DNA from: Pholis gunnellus
Taxonomy: Eukaryota > Chordata > Actinopteri > Perciformes > Pholidae
DNA length: 64,000 nt
Assembly (NCBI GenBank): GCA_910591455.2
Contig: OU342822.1
Location: 18,751,763-18,815,762, forward strand
Reading direction: 5' to 3'
Shown: positions 1-11,335 of the stretch, in pieces
How the letters are laid out: each line of letters opens with the position of its first letter
Numbering within the stretch: position 1 is the stretch's first letter
Notes under the pieces: generated by a model
What the model saw: the letters and a program-made list of their open reading frames with translations, nothing else
Told to the model about the DNA's origin: nothing
Databases searched by the model: none
Translations under genes and position numbers: made by a program

Positions 1-1597
1 CCCCCCCCCCTCCCCAAGTCAGCCAAAGATACGCGTTTGCCCTGCAGCCAGTAAATGCATCATAAGAGAAAACGACCTCAGCCACTTCAGCCAGTTCCTC
101 ACCCCCTGCTTCTCCTTCATGCAAATTAGCTCCAGTTGAAGTCTTAGTGGTGAATGGATTCATTGATCATACGCGTTGATCACTTTCAGGGGGAGAATCG
201 GTAACGGGCTCAGTTTTCTGCTGCACAGAAACAGCGAAGTCGTTGCTTCATCGTCAGCCTTAATCTGCTGCTCGTTGTGCAAATCCTCCATCCGTCATTT
301 TCATGTCCAACACCAGTCAGTGGGCACATCCACAATACAATTATAGTACCACGAAGGAAGGAAGGGGTCAAATGTGTGTCAGCCTACTTTCAAATGTTGT
401 CAATCAAAAATGAAACAGCATATGTGATTATTTTGTTGGACTGTCATCATTGTTGAAGGCAAATGTGGCGTTTGCTGGACTGACCCAGTATGCACATAAA
501 AGCAGGAAGCAGAATTCACATTTCGCTTTGTTTTGTACTTTAATTCTTCCACATGGGTAAACGGTGCAAGTTGTGCATTGAAATGATCTGAGTGAGTGAG
601 TTCACTTCATCGTCATGTAGGATGAGATTATGTCATTTGTCACAGCGTAGATATTTTCCTTTTCGGGTTAACTTAACGAGACCATAGCATGACCGTTTCA
701 TTACTGTGACTGCGGTCGCATGTTTGCATGAGCTGTTTGTTCAAAACGTACTTAATGGTTCACAGGCTAGTTATTTAATAGAGCGTTCAAGCTCGCCATT
801 ATATTACTTTTTTTTTTTTCTCTGCCTCTGATGCACATCATAAAGGGCGGATGTTAAAATTTCATTGTCTCCATAAAAGCACGCCTGAGCCAGACTGGGG
901 GGGGCTTGTGTGAAGCGTCTTCAGGAGGTTGACAGGCAGAGTAGCAGCAGTGTCAACGTACCTGAGTGACTGAGGACGGCCCCGTCAGCAGGCAGCCGCG
1001 CACATCACGCTGATGTTTTTTTTCATTTCCCTGCTGAAGGCCTATATATAGGCCTGACAGGGAAGGAAAGATGCAACACGGGCACAATGGCATTTATAGG
1101 TGGGAGGGAAACATTCCCTGGATCAGCTGTCGCCTGTAGACCTTTTATACCTTCAATTTCCAGTTGATATTAGACAGCACTTAAATAGCACTTCTATGCT
1201 ATCTACTAAAGGTATTCCTGTGTATTAAGTATACATACTGAATGTCTACACACGCTGCTTTTGCTTTTTAATTATAGGAACCGTGAATAAAGAGCTACCC
1301 GGCTTCACAGGAACAGCGGTGTTCCTTGATGTGCTCGTCTTCTGTCTCGAAACCCACCTCATTTCTATTAAATCTACTTTGTAGTCTCAATCAATGGGAC
1401 AATGCTCGTCTCTCTCTTTTAAAGATCATTTCCACGGCTCCTATTTAATGATTACACTTTATTCACCAGGGCTCAGGGGACACCTTTAGTTGCAGCCAAA
1501 GAGTCACAACCTGAGCTTAAACAATTAGATGATGAACTGATGATGAGCTTTTTTTTGGTGAAAATTGATCTTCATGTTTGCTGTATTCTTTTTACAG
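1..1597. other. Non-coding stretch, no gene seen
   Basis: No open frame of note and no recognisable protein or RNA gene. The window opens with a 10-base C run. A polypyrimidine stretch just before 1597 acts as the acceptor of the candidate exon that follows. Otherwise the sequence is ordinary AT-leaning intergenic or intronic DNA. Confidence 0.6.
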
Positions 1598-1658
1598 AGA
1601 TGGCCTTGGATTCTGTTGTAAAGCTGTGTCCCTGCAACCTCATCTCCCCAATTATCAG
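1598..1658 (+). other. Candidate short exon (possible 5' UTR exon)
   Basis: This 61-bp segment is preceded by a T-rich tract ending in TTTTTACAG and followed by CAG|GTGAGT, a perfect vertebrate donor. Two of three frames are open across it, and an ATG lies at 1600-1602 just after the acceptor. Its translations match nothing I recognise. The human LRFN2 gene is known to have a non-coding first exon far upstream of its first coding exon, so this could be an upstream exon of lrfn2 on the same strand, which would imply an intron of about 60 kb. It could equally belong to an unrelated transcript or be a chance pairing of splice signals. No transcript evidence is available here. Confidence 0.35.
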
Positions 1659-4600
1659 GTGAGTCAAATGTTGTTACAGCTGACTTTTAATTAAGGTGGC
1701 CAAAGTTTTGTTGTTAAAAAAAAAAGAAATACATTTAATTTCAATAGTAACCTGCTTGATAACACACACCAAATGTGTTTAAAGTTTGAACATTCTAAGT
1801 AGATCATTGCTATCCTGGCTGAGATTTGGGTTGCATGTTGTAAGCAGAACTTCAAAGTAAACCCGCTTTTAATTCTGTTAACACTTCCAGACTTCCACGC
1901 TTGTTCATCTAGGAATTATAAGCTACACCATAACTCGATAATTATCCGCAGAGCGCTGGATTTGAGGGCTTATGTTTGATAAGTTCTACCAAAACTCTGG
2001 ACTTAAAGGGGTTTCAGGTGAAATTCTAATCCGCGTAGGGTGATGGGCAGCGTGTGTGTGAGGCTGAAAGGTCAGAAGACCATGATCTAAGTCGGCAGCC
2101 ATGCAGCGAGCCAGCGGATTGAGGTCACGTCAGCCCAACAAAACTTAATGCCATCGACTGGGCTTGTTTTCTAGACTTGTGGACATTTTTCGTGCTTTGG
2201 GCAAGATGAGGAAAATTACATTTTATACTAGCTGGAAACATTAGTAACAGTAACTGACTCCGAGTTTAGGGAGTTTCAAGATGTCTGCAAACACAAATGT
2301 ACGAGTATATACTGTACGTATCATGAGGAAACTGTTGCAGAGGAAACAGCACGGTTATATTTGTGGCAGCCATATTAAATCCGGCCCATCAGGAATCATT
2401 GAGCTGCTTTGTGTTGTTGTTTCCCGCTGCCAAAGAGTCGCTGTGCAGGCCCCCATGACCATCTGACGGCTTTCAGAGACAAGTTAAGGAGGATCCGTTG
2501 AGATTACTGCTCGCCTCTTACAACTCAATGTGTCATTTTAGGATTTGGTGAAGATGTTGTTCCGCTTTTTCTGGTCCCTGAGACTCGGTTGCCGATAGCT
2601 CTGGAGAGAGGTTTTACACTGGTGGCCACTTGTGCGTGTCGAGACCTGCATAAGATAGTTTATCAATCCTGGCAGTGCTCAGTATTGATATACTTTACTT
2701 TGAAATCTAGGCTACAAATACATGACGTTTCCTAAGTCAATGAGTAATTGTGATCTCGGTATTGACCAAAGTAGTAGTTTTTATCGGGCAGCCCTATTCA
2801 GTGTGTACTTTTACTGTGTGCCTGTGCTCCTTAGATGACTTCCTCGGGGTTGTCGCTGGTGTTGACGGCTTTGTGGCAGCTCTGCTGAAGGTCCACTCTT
2901 GGCAAGCTAGCAGCGAGTAAATAGCCTCTCTCTGATAGACAGTCTCCCTGTAGAACCGCTTTCCCCCCACGGTGAGAGATCTGATACCTGGATACTGTGT
3001 CTTTGAGCCAAATCGATAGCAGTCGCAGACGACCCCACAATCCCACAGCGCAGCGTGCTGACTGCATGCTCCCAGTCAGGGTGCTGTATAGAGGCTAAAA
3101 ACTCCCACTGTTACATCGTACTCTTCTGTTGGTTTTTACTGCCTTGTATTACAAAATGGCCATAATATATCAAGTAGTGGGAGAGAGGGTGGTAATAGGA
3201 TTATTGATCAATACTAATGATTCAATTACTTTAGCAGGTTCTACATTTTCTGGCTTTCAACGACTGCTTTCTAGTCCAGTAACAGCGCCAAAAGCACTCA
3301 AAATTGAGTGAGATAAATGATGGAATAAAACCAATTTTACAGTATATTTCATGGTTATGTACCTGCCCATTCAACGTTCCAGTTTCTACTACTTGGCTCG
3401 GTTGGACAAATGTGACATGCAGTTATAAATGTTAACTAGGTCGATGTAATACAAGGTGGGCAGAGGAGGTGAGTTAGTGGGATGTGTGCCACAAGATGAT
3501 CCTGCTGGTTGTTGTTCGAGGTCAATATAGGTTGCAGATTTAGTCCTTTTTTTTTTGGGAAGAATAACACCACAAGGCAACAACAGGATGAAAGCACTTT
3601 GAATGTGAGTGTGTGTGTAGCGCGACCACGAGCGGAGCAAGAGAAAACAAACATTTCGCTGACTGCTAACCCCATACTCACACCATATAAAAAGCCTCAA
3701 ATAGCAACTCTACATATTTATAGCGGTTCATTGACAATTGACAATGGATGCAAATGGTCTCTTGTGCAGCTGTTTTGGCCAAGAGGGAGATACCGTAGCT
3801 TTGGCACTAAGCAGTTGACCTGAATTAGCAGTAGACATCACAAATGCTGCACACTTCAGTTCAGGGATTACAGCACAAGCAACCGTTTTCTTTCATGTTC
3901 AAGTCGGCCGTTTTCAGTTGGGTATTTTGCTCGATCCAATGAGTAGTGATTGACTGTAGCGTCAATTTCATCTTCAGTGTAAAGTTAGCAGTTGTGGTTG
4001 CTAGGAGCGGTTAGCTCAATGTCCCGTCGATCGAAGAAATTAGTCAAAAGTTTCTTTCACACCTGTGACCACACTTTCTTTTTTGCCATTTTTGTGACTG
4101 TTTTGTCGCTATGTTTCTAGCTCCGGTAGAGGGAATTAATGTCGGAGTTCTTTAATCCACCTACATGGTTCTGATTGGCTCATTTGTTTTCCAACCTGGA
4201 GGATAAAATGAGGGGAAGGTGGCCAAACCAGAGGACCAGAGAATCCAGGCCAGGTGAAAACTCTTAGAAATAGAGACGCCTCGTTCATCTCTTCGCTTTC
4301 TTTTGTGTTGCTGGGCAGATAACGTTCTCCCTCTCTGGCTCTCCACCACTGATTAGGACTGGCAGTGCTACAGTGTTCACAGACTGTGAACAGGGGGTAA
4401 ACCCACTCAAGGGCAGCTAATGCAGTTGTTTGCCGTGCATATTCCTAAGAGGGCAAGTAATGTGTTTAGCATAAGAACACAATAGGGAACATAGAGTCTT
4501 GTAATGGGCTACAGCCGCACTGAGCGAGCGATGTGAAGATTCTGTCTGCTCCTCAGACCGCAGCGAGGTGCCGATGCGTAGCCGGTTTTCCTGAGCTGGA

Positions 4601-4849
4601 TACTGTACCCACTGGACGCCGCCAGTCGCAGCTCTCATATAAGAAGATGTGGAAAGTATGAACAGTGTGCAGGTCAGCATCTTTTTAGTTCATTCTTTGA
4701 TCAAAAGCACCCCTGTGGACTTAAACCCCAACTCCTATTCCCATGACGTCCACAGAGGATTCTGATTACAAAGGCCTTCTTTTCCACACAAGAACTCATT
4801 AATAATTTACAGGATATTTGCATTCACTCACCGTGTCTTGCGTTCGTGT
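1659..4849. other. Non-coding stretch, no gene seen
   Basis: Only short open frames with no family resemblance and no paired splice signals that stand out. No clear repeat structure was noted apart from short homopolymer runs. Confidence 0.55.
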
Positions 4850-5060
4850 CCAAAGGTGTTTCTCAAAGTCAAAGGCGGATCCTTCAACGGCTGAATTTCA
4901 ATGACGTTACGTCGTCGAATCCCCCGCCGAAGGACTGTTCCAATGTCAAGGATCCTTCAGATCGTACTGAGTCCTTCGCTCAGAGGATTTTCAAGGATTC
5001 ATGCGCGTATCCTCGGTGCTCCTCAAAATCCCAACAGTGCTGTGTGTGGGATGCATAACC
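4850..5060. repeat. Possible interspersed repeat (TCCTT/AAGGA-rich)
   Basis: The segment contains several related blocks in both orientations (AAGGATCC, TCCTTCAG, TCCTTCGC, TCAAGGAT), giving a partly self-complementary sequence like that of small non-autonomous DNA elements. From memory, similar sequence is dispersed in fish genomes, but no second copy was found in this window. Terminal repeats and target duplications were not resolved. Confidence 0.3.
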
Positions 5061-6514
5061 TGTCCCCTGATTTGGAAACAGGAACATGCTAGTAAGCTAT
5101 TATTATTATAATCATAATTATTTCCCCATCGCGGTCAAATTTGAGGTGAGAAATTGCCAATCTATATTAGATCTACAAGGCTTCATCTACAAGTTCGTCC
5201 CATCTTTTCATAGTACAGCGTCAGGCTTGTCGATGGCAGAGAGGGACGGCATATCTTCACGTCTAACTCTGTGTTTTGGCTTTATTTCGACCAAACCACA
5301 GTTGGTTGGATTGTCCTGAAGTTGAAAGACTATCGGCTAACCGAGATGATACGTAGTTTACAGTTTTATTTTGTCGGGGGGTGGTTGAATGTCTGAATAA
5401 AGAGTGGTCTTTTAGCTACATATACATGGGGACGCAGAGCTTGGGGGAAGTGATGATGGTGTCGGTCGATATAAGAGATTCTGTTCTCCCGTGTAGATTC
5501 AAAGATGCAGGCTCTCTTTTATCTCGCATGACCCTGAGACTTGTGAGTCACTATGTGGCACAAAGAGACAGATTATTTGAAGTGAACACTGTCACCACAT
5601 TGGCTCAACATAATGACAATAAAACCACTAAGTAGTTTGAGGCCTGTTTAAGAGTGAAAAATACTAACTAGTTTTCCAACGTGAACCAACTCGTTTCTAG
5701 TATTTTACCAAATCTCAGTTATTTCTTTCCCTCCAAAGCATTGGCTTGCTGTTCTCTGTCTTAATTATGAATGGATTTATACTAAAATGGCCATGGGATC
5801 AGAAATGTTGGTTTTAACAGGTTTTAATTTGTTTATTATAGAAGCCGAGGTTGAATTTCCAAAATTTCCAAACAAAAAATGTATGCCATACGAACAACAC
5901 AACCAAAATGATCAACAAATTAAAAAAAGCCCCAAATGTCCCCGAATGCAAGATATACAGTATATATATATAAATATATGGTGTACATTATTTTCCTGCA
6001 AGGCCATCAGAATGTTTTAGCGCTTGGCCTGTATTTCAGTGACAGTGATTAAGATTCAGCAGCTGAAAGAGGAAAAAAAAGAAGCCATTGCAGAGTCATA
6101 GCTGAGAAGAGATTGTGCTGCCTGAGCAGGTGTATCCCAAGGGATACTTACTCATACATCTTCATAAGCATCAGTGCACCGGGGCCCCAATCTCTATGTG
6201 CTGTTGCGAATTTAACTGAATAAACAACGCTGTCCAAGTTATTCATTGCAGGCAAATAATGAATTTTAGTTTTTTTTTTCCTATTGCAGCTGTGGATTTG
6301 ACTCACAAATCTCCTTGCGTAGCGGTTTTGCTTTGCTTGCACTCGCTGCAGCCAAACAGCAACAAAGGATTATTTAACCCAATATTACATCCAATGCAAC
6401 ATCACAACTTTATCAGAAAAACAAAAAAACTAAAAAAAGAGTCAAGGAACACAACAAATGCATGTGCGATGGTCATGTGCAAATGTAAATTAGCGGTAAA
6501 TTGATTATATTGTC
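5061..6514. other. Non-coding stretch, no gene seen
   Basis: AT-rich non-coding DNA with a short TA-rich tract near 5955-5975. No gene or repeat that I can support. Confidence 0.55.
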
Positions 6515-6550
6515 CCATCCCATTCATGGGTGCTTTCATGAATGGGATGG
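6515..6550. repeat. Perfect hairpin, 14-bp arms and 8-base loop
   Basis: The left arm CCATCCCATTCATG (6515-6528) and right arm CATGAATGGGATGG (6537-6550) are exact reverse complements separated by GGTGCTTT. An arm of this length is rare by chance over a few kb. No gene is adjacent, so no function can be assigned. It could be a fold-back remnant of a small element or a simple palindrome. Confidence 0.75.
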
Positions 6551-6721
6551 TATACTTGATTCCGTGGTCTTTAGATTGGCTCATTTAACCAGCATCTGTG
6601 CACATAATGTGTAACCGTTATGAAGCATGTTCAAGTAAATAGGCTAAACTAAGAGTACGGTGGCTCGAACAGGAGAAAGCAAACGAGGCTGTGACGATGA
6701 GAGGACGTGATGATGACTAGC

Positions 6722-6742
6722 GTGTGTGTGTGTGTGTGTGTG
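6722..6742. repeat. (GT)n microsatellite
   Basis: Uninterrupted GT dinucleotide run of about 21 bases, followed by GCGCGC. The surrounding 6551-7572 region holds nothing else that I can identify. Confidence 0.9.
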
Positions 6743-7569
6743 CGCGCTGCAGCTTTAGCTTGGAGGCTGTATACTTCCACATGTAAGCAGCGGTGTACGT
6801 GGAGGGGGTTCTGGATAAGAAGTGCAAGTATGACATTGGTGTAATGGGAGCTTATCAGTGAAGGAGGAGGGCTGCGTGTGAAAGACCGCCAGCTCTTCTT
6901 GAGTTTCACAGATTGTGATATCAGCAGTGGGAGGCAGATACGGTGTGTCCAGGGTAATAGTGTTGGCTCTGCCCCAAGGGAAGGGAAGGATCGCGTATCG
7001 CTTTAATGAATTGCAAGGGAGACAACCCTGTGGGGTCCGCTGCCTCATGCGAGCACGCATAATGGATATATATTGTGTTTCCTTTAGGCCTGTGGGCTGG
7101 CTAATTGGCAGAAAGCTAATTCTAGCTCTTCATTGGAGACCGAGCAAACAAAAGCTGCACACTGTTCTATACAAGTCTGTGCCCGTCTGGTTCCTCCTGG
7201 CCTCATTTTGTCTTTAACTGTTTTTTTCAGATGTCACATGAGTTTATGATAGCTGCTTGTTTTCCCTACTGGGGACAGCATGACCCTAAAAAAAAAAATA
7301 CAATACCTTTTATATAAAAGAAAGAAAAGTTCCAAAGTTCTAGCCAAGCTGCACGGGGGAAGATAACAAGGGATAGAGCTCATGTGTCAAAAAATGCCGT
7401 TATGTCCCACGAGGACTTTTTCTCTAAACAAAGTAAGTTTCTGCACTCTAATAAGTGCAAACAGTTGCAATGGGCTTCATCTAAGTACCATTTACACCAG
7501 ATTTACCAGTTTTCTCATGTTAAAAATGTTCTCTTTGAAATTAGGAGTTGTTTGTACCTATTCTTTGAG

Positions 7570-7572
<3 letters not shown>

Positions 7573-7632
<60 letters not shown>
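7573..7632. repeat. (TA)30 microsatellite
   Basis: Sixty bases of uninterrupted TA. It is self-complementary and prone to cruciform extrusion and to sizing error in assembly. The Tyr-Ile-rich open frames that cross it are artefacts of the repeat. Confidence 0.95.
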
Positions 7633-7633
<1 letters not shown>

Positions 7634-9497
7634 GTTTTGTCTTCGCAGGGAATAAAACACTGTGCAGCCCGTCCTCTTTGCAGGTGTCTGTGGTGGAGAG
7701 ATCATGTGGTTCAGGTTCTGTTTGGAGACACCTTGAGGTAGCTGACATCCCCAGGCATCCGTTAGTCTTATATGTTTAAATAATCTTTAATTTCTTTCAG
7801 CCTAGACTCCACACAACATCTATTGCATCACTGTCCGTCCAGGGAGTTGATCTTTCCTGAGGTCATGTATCCCTGTTAACGGACAGAACTACACCTTTTC
7901 TCTTAGCCAGAAGCTGTAACAACCGTCGTTATCGTCAGATTTTCATGAATGCATCACGTGCGACGAACTCTTCCGTCACAAAAAAGCAACCAAAACAAAG
8001 CTTAGAACTGGGATATTTCATCAAAAACACTTTATTCCACATGTGTCATTTAAAACCTTTTGCTTAAACCAGATACTGTAAATAGCATTACATTCTGAGC
8101 TCCTCAGCACAACTAGGAAGCCATGATTGATTCGGCTGAGACCAACGGTCACTTGACAAAAAGGAGCAACAAATGCACCAAAACGGTTTGGGGCTCGGAG
8201 GGTTTTTTAATGAGTTTTCCCTTTTTTATTAGATCAAGGGTCTAAGGACAGAGGGTGTCATATGCTGCACAGTTTGTAAAGCCCCTTGTGATGTGACGTG
8301 GTTACAATGATTGAGGTTTGGGAAGAATCATTGCCTTGTTTAAAACCAAAACATTAACAGCAAGTCCACTGTTTTCTTAATCTGAAGGAAGTAGTTGTTT
8401 TCAACCCCAAACTTTTCATTTTCCTTCAGCCTAAAAAAGTGCTTTCTGCACCGTCGCTCCATCCGTCCAAAAGATTTGCCCCAGATATGGTTCATGCATT
8501 TGGCAAATGAGAGTGATTTTTGAGGATTTAGGCTCGTAGCCCAGACCGCTTATCACGTGTAGGCGGTGTTACCGATGAAGAGCTAATGCCTATAGTGCAC
8601 GGTAGAGATGTGTCACTCGGCTCTGACATCACCTGCATCTGTGCATACACATCAATATACAGCACGCCCACAACCTCCCCGACAAGATGAAACCATGCTA
8701 GTTGGCTAAAGGTCGGAGCGCTTTTATATACATATATGTTTTCAATTATTTAGATTTTTATAGTATTTGGAAATGATTAAAAGTGCATGTTTGGGTTCAT
8801 GCAATGTGTCGTTGAAGGAGGTCTTTAGTAGGGATTCTTATGTTCACCCACTAGCAGCAGAAGTGTCTGTAGAGCAGACACTTCTTATCATCATCTCAGT
8901 CACAGCTCTTATACAGACGGACACCACTTCAGTGACAGCAGCAAAGCTACGACATCAACCACCACCACTACCCTCAGATATTTCAGTCCAGTCTGCCTTC
9001 GTGATGCAATCACTGACCCTGTTTTTTTTTGAGCTGACAGTATTATTACATTCCGACGGTTCCTCTCATAGAGCCTTCATTCTTGTGGCATCTGCAAGAT
9101 ATGTATTGATTTCTATCAACCAATATTTCCAGGTCACTCTTCTATTTCCTACCTCTGTGATGTATCGTAAACATCCCAGCATCAGGCAGGCAGTGCAGCA
9201 GTGCTCATCATGGTGCATATTCCTAAATAAAATGCGTTGCCTCAAATTACAGAAAGCCAGTATTCACTGAAGGTGTGCTGGTTGGTTTGTGGGTCTGCGG
9301 GCAAAATGTAATGAAGCTGCCATCCATAGTGTGCTTTGTGCTCTGTTTTATGGAAATGTCAATGTGCAAGCAGGCTTAGTGCCACATGTATATTTACGTT
9401 TCTTGTTAGCAGCAACCTCTGGTGGTTGTAGTAATTATGATGGTAGGAGGAAGTCAGGTGATGTAGAATAAAGAGCGACAGTGTGTGTGTAGGGAGG
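7633..9497. other. Non-coding stretch, no gene seen
   Basis: A 167-codon open frame lies at 8767-9270 on the + strand, but its translation has low-complexity Ser/Thr/Leu composition, no domain and no coding signature. I treat it as chance. Nothing else stands out. Confidence 0.5.
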
Positions 9498-9640
9498 AGG
9501 TCAAACAAACAGCACTTTCACTCAGGAGACTGCTGTTTGTACATACATAACCTAAATTATATGAAAAACGAAGGGTACTTGTTTTTTACCCAAACCGTGA
9601 TCTTTTCCAAACCAAATACGTCTCAAACCGCGGCCAACTC
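9498..9640 (+). repeat. R2 family fragment
   Basis: Contains the R2 modules GGTCAAACAAACAGCACTTT, ACTTTCACTCAGGAGAC and ACCCAAACCGTGATCTTTTCC in that order. Related modules appear at 20.1, 24.0 and 45.2 kb in the same orientation, and at 37.4 and 59.7 kb on the opposite strand. This copy links the ACTTTCACCCAGGAGAC-type module with the AAACC-GATC-TTTTCC module, showing that both belong to one element. Confidence 0.6.
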
Positions 9641-11064
9641 ACACCGTGCTCTCCCATGGTCACATGTGTTGTTTTGGGAGTCACAGGCAAACAAGCTATT
9701 AGTATATAAGTCTGAGGACGTGTTTGGGAATGTGGAGACAGCACGGACAGGTGAAGTCAAGCCTGTAGGACCTGCACTTATCTACTATTTAAGAGTGACA
9801 ATTATTTATGAAACATAAAGCTGCTTAACCTAAAGCAGCCACTATTTATCATCTGTATAACAAGCCGAAAACGAGACCCAGCAGCGTAACATTAGCAACA
9901 AAAAGAGATCCTTTTAGACTTAACCTTGATTGTTACAGTTGAGTACGGACTAATTAATGGGCCATTCCATTTCATTGCCACATTGTTGGCATTATTTCAA
10001 TACTGAACACTAATGTTTGACTCAGAGAGACCCTTCTCCTGTCTAATAATGAAACATTAGATCTTTTAAAGCATATGTTTTAATATGTATTTTAATTCAC
10101 TAATGCGTTTTCTTGAAACAGTGATACAATACAAATATTTTGGTTTTGAAAAGGCCACTGTTACTCATCAGGAGACGCTCTTTATCACATAATCATCTTA
10201 TTCTTTACATGGTATGAACAGCAGGAAAGTTAAACAAACAAACACATGTTTTTTGTAAATCTGTGTCAGTTTCTCCTCCCTAGTTTGAACCAATGGGAAT
10301 CGTAAAACAAGGAGCGTCTCGGGTTTGGTTTCCCAAGTGTTTGGCGTCATGGTGTTCAAACAGTTTAAAGCCAATTACTGTAAAGCATTTCTTGAGGACA
10401 CACACAGCTGTGAGTCAGCATGGACCCTCAAATCAAATTTGGAAAGTGCGTGCTATGAAGAAACGCCACACTACACTTTATAGCTACAGTGAGAACAATA
10501 AAGAAAGCGAGCAAGCAAGCAGGTAACCAAAGTAATCACGTCCCTCACTACGCCTCACATTTCCATTTCACTAAAGCGCCTCGCAGAGAGAGCATTTCTA
10601 TTTTAGCACGGCGTCTTTGGATGGAAAGTGTGAGGGAGGTAAGATTGTGGTCAAAACTTTTGGAAAGGTCAAACACACTCCCTTTCTACAAGTTTTAATG
10701 AGAAGCAAGGTGGGTCGGTACTCAAATAATATATATTTTTTTGAGTGCATCGGTGCTTTTTAATGTCAAGAGTGACGTGAAAACCGCAGTTCAAGGTGGA
10801 CTAACTGGTTCACCTGGAGCTGGCCTGGATGAACTGTGAATCAGGAAGTAGGTTTGTAGCCTCATTACGGTCGTGGTTGTCAGTCGATTGCTCAGATGCA
10901 TCTCCAGCAGTCACTGCCGCATGTATATCAATGAGGGATATTCTAAATATTAGATCAAGCACCCACAAAACAACTCAACAGCACCACAGTTTCAACGGGA
11001 AATGTTGCTCTTCTTACTCCGATACATTTATTATCTCCGCAAACGGTGTAAGCCTTTTGGGAGA

Positions 11065-11066
<2 letters not shown>
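9641..11066. other. Non-coding stretch, no gene seen
   Basis: Ordinary non-coding DNA with short open frames only. Confidence 0.5.

Positions 11067-11108
<42 letters not shown>
11067..11108. repeat. (GT)21 microsatellite
   Basis: Forty-two bases of uninterrupted GT. Confidence 0.95.
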
Positions 11109-11109
<1 letters not shown>

Positions 11110-11254
11110 TATCCAAAGCTAGTCTCTCATACTACTGGACCCATCAGCCTAATAGGAAGGGAGAGGGAGACTAGCTTGATGACTGAAATACCTACTTACC
11201 TTACAAATAAAGATTTGACACAACACATTGAATTCCCCGGCGTCATGTAAAGTA

Positions 11255-11335
11255 CAATTGTTGTCACCTCAACCAGCTACAATCATTAAAATGCACTTAA
11301 TGCATCAATAGCAATAATCAGAATGTGAATATACA
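11255..11335 (+). repeat. R3 family fragment
   Basis: The block CACCTCAACCAGCTACA followed by a diverged TTAAAAT...CACTTAATGCATCA stretch matches 27250-27300. From memory, this sequence is the internal part of a repeat very common in ray-finned fishes. Only a short, diverged piece is present here. Confidence 0.5.

Noticed and set aside
7382..7779. Open frames with Tyr-Ile repeats
   Set aside because: Produced by the (TA)30 microsatellite at 7573-7632.
8767..9270. 167-codon open frame on the + strand
   Set aside because: No recognisable motif and low-complexity composition; no supporting exon signals.
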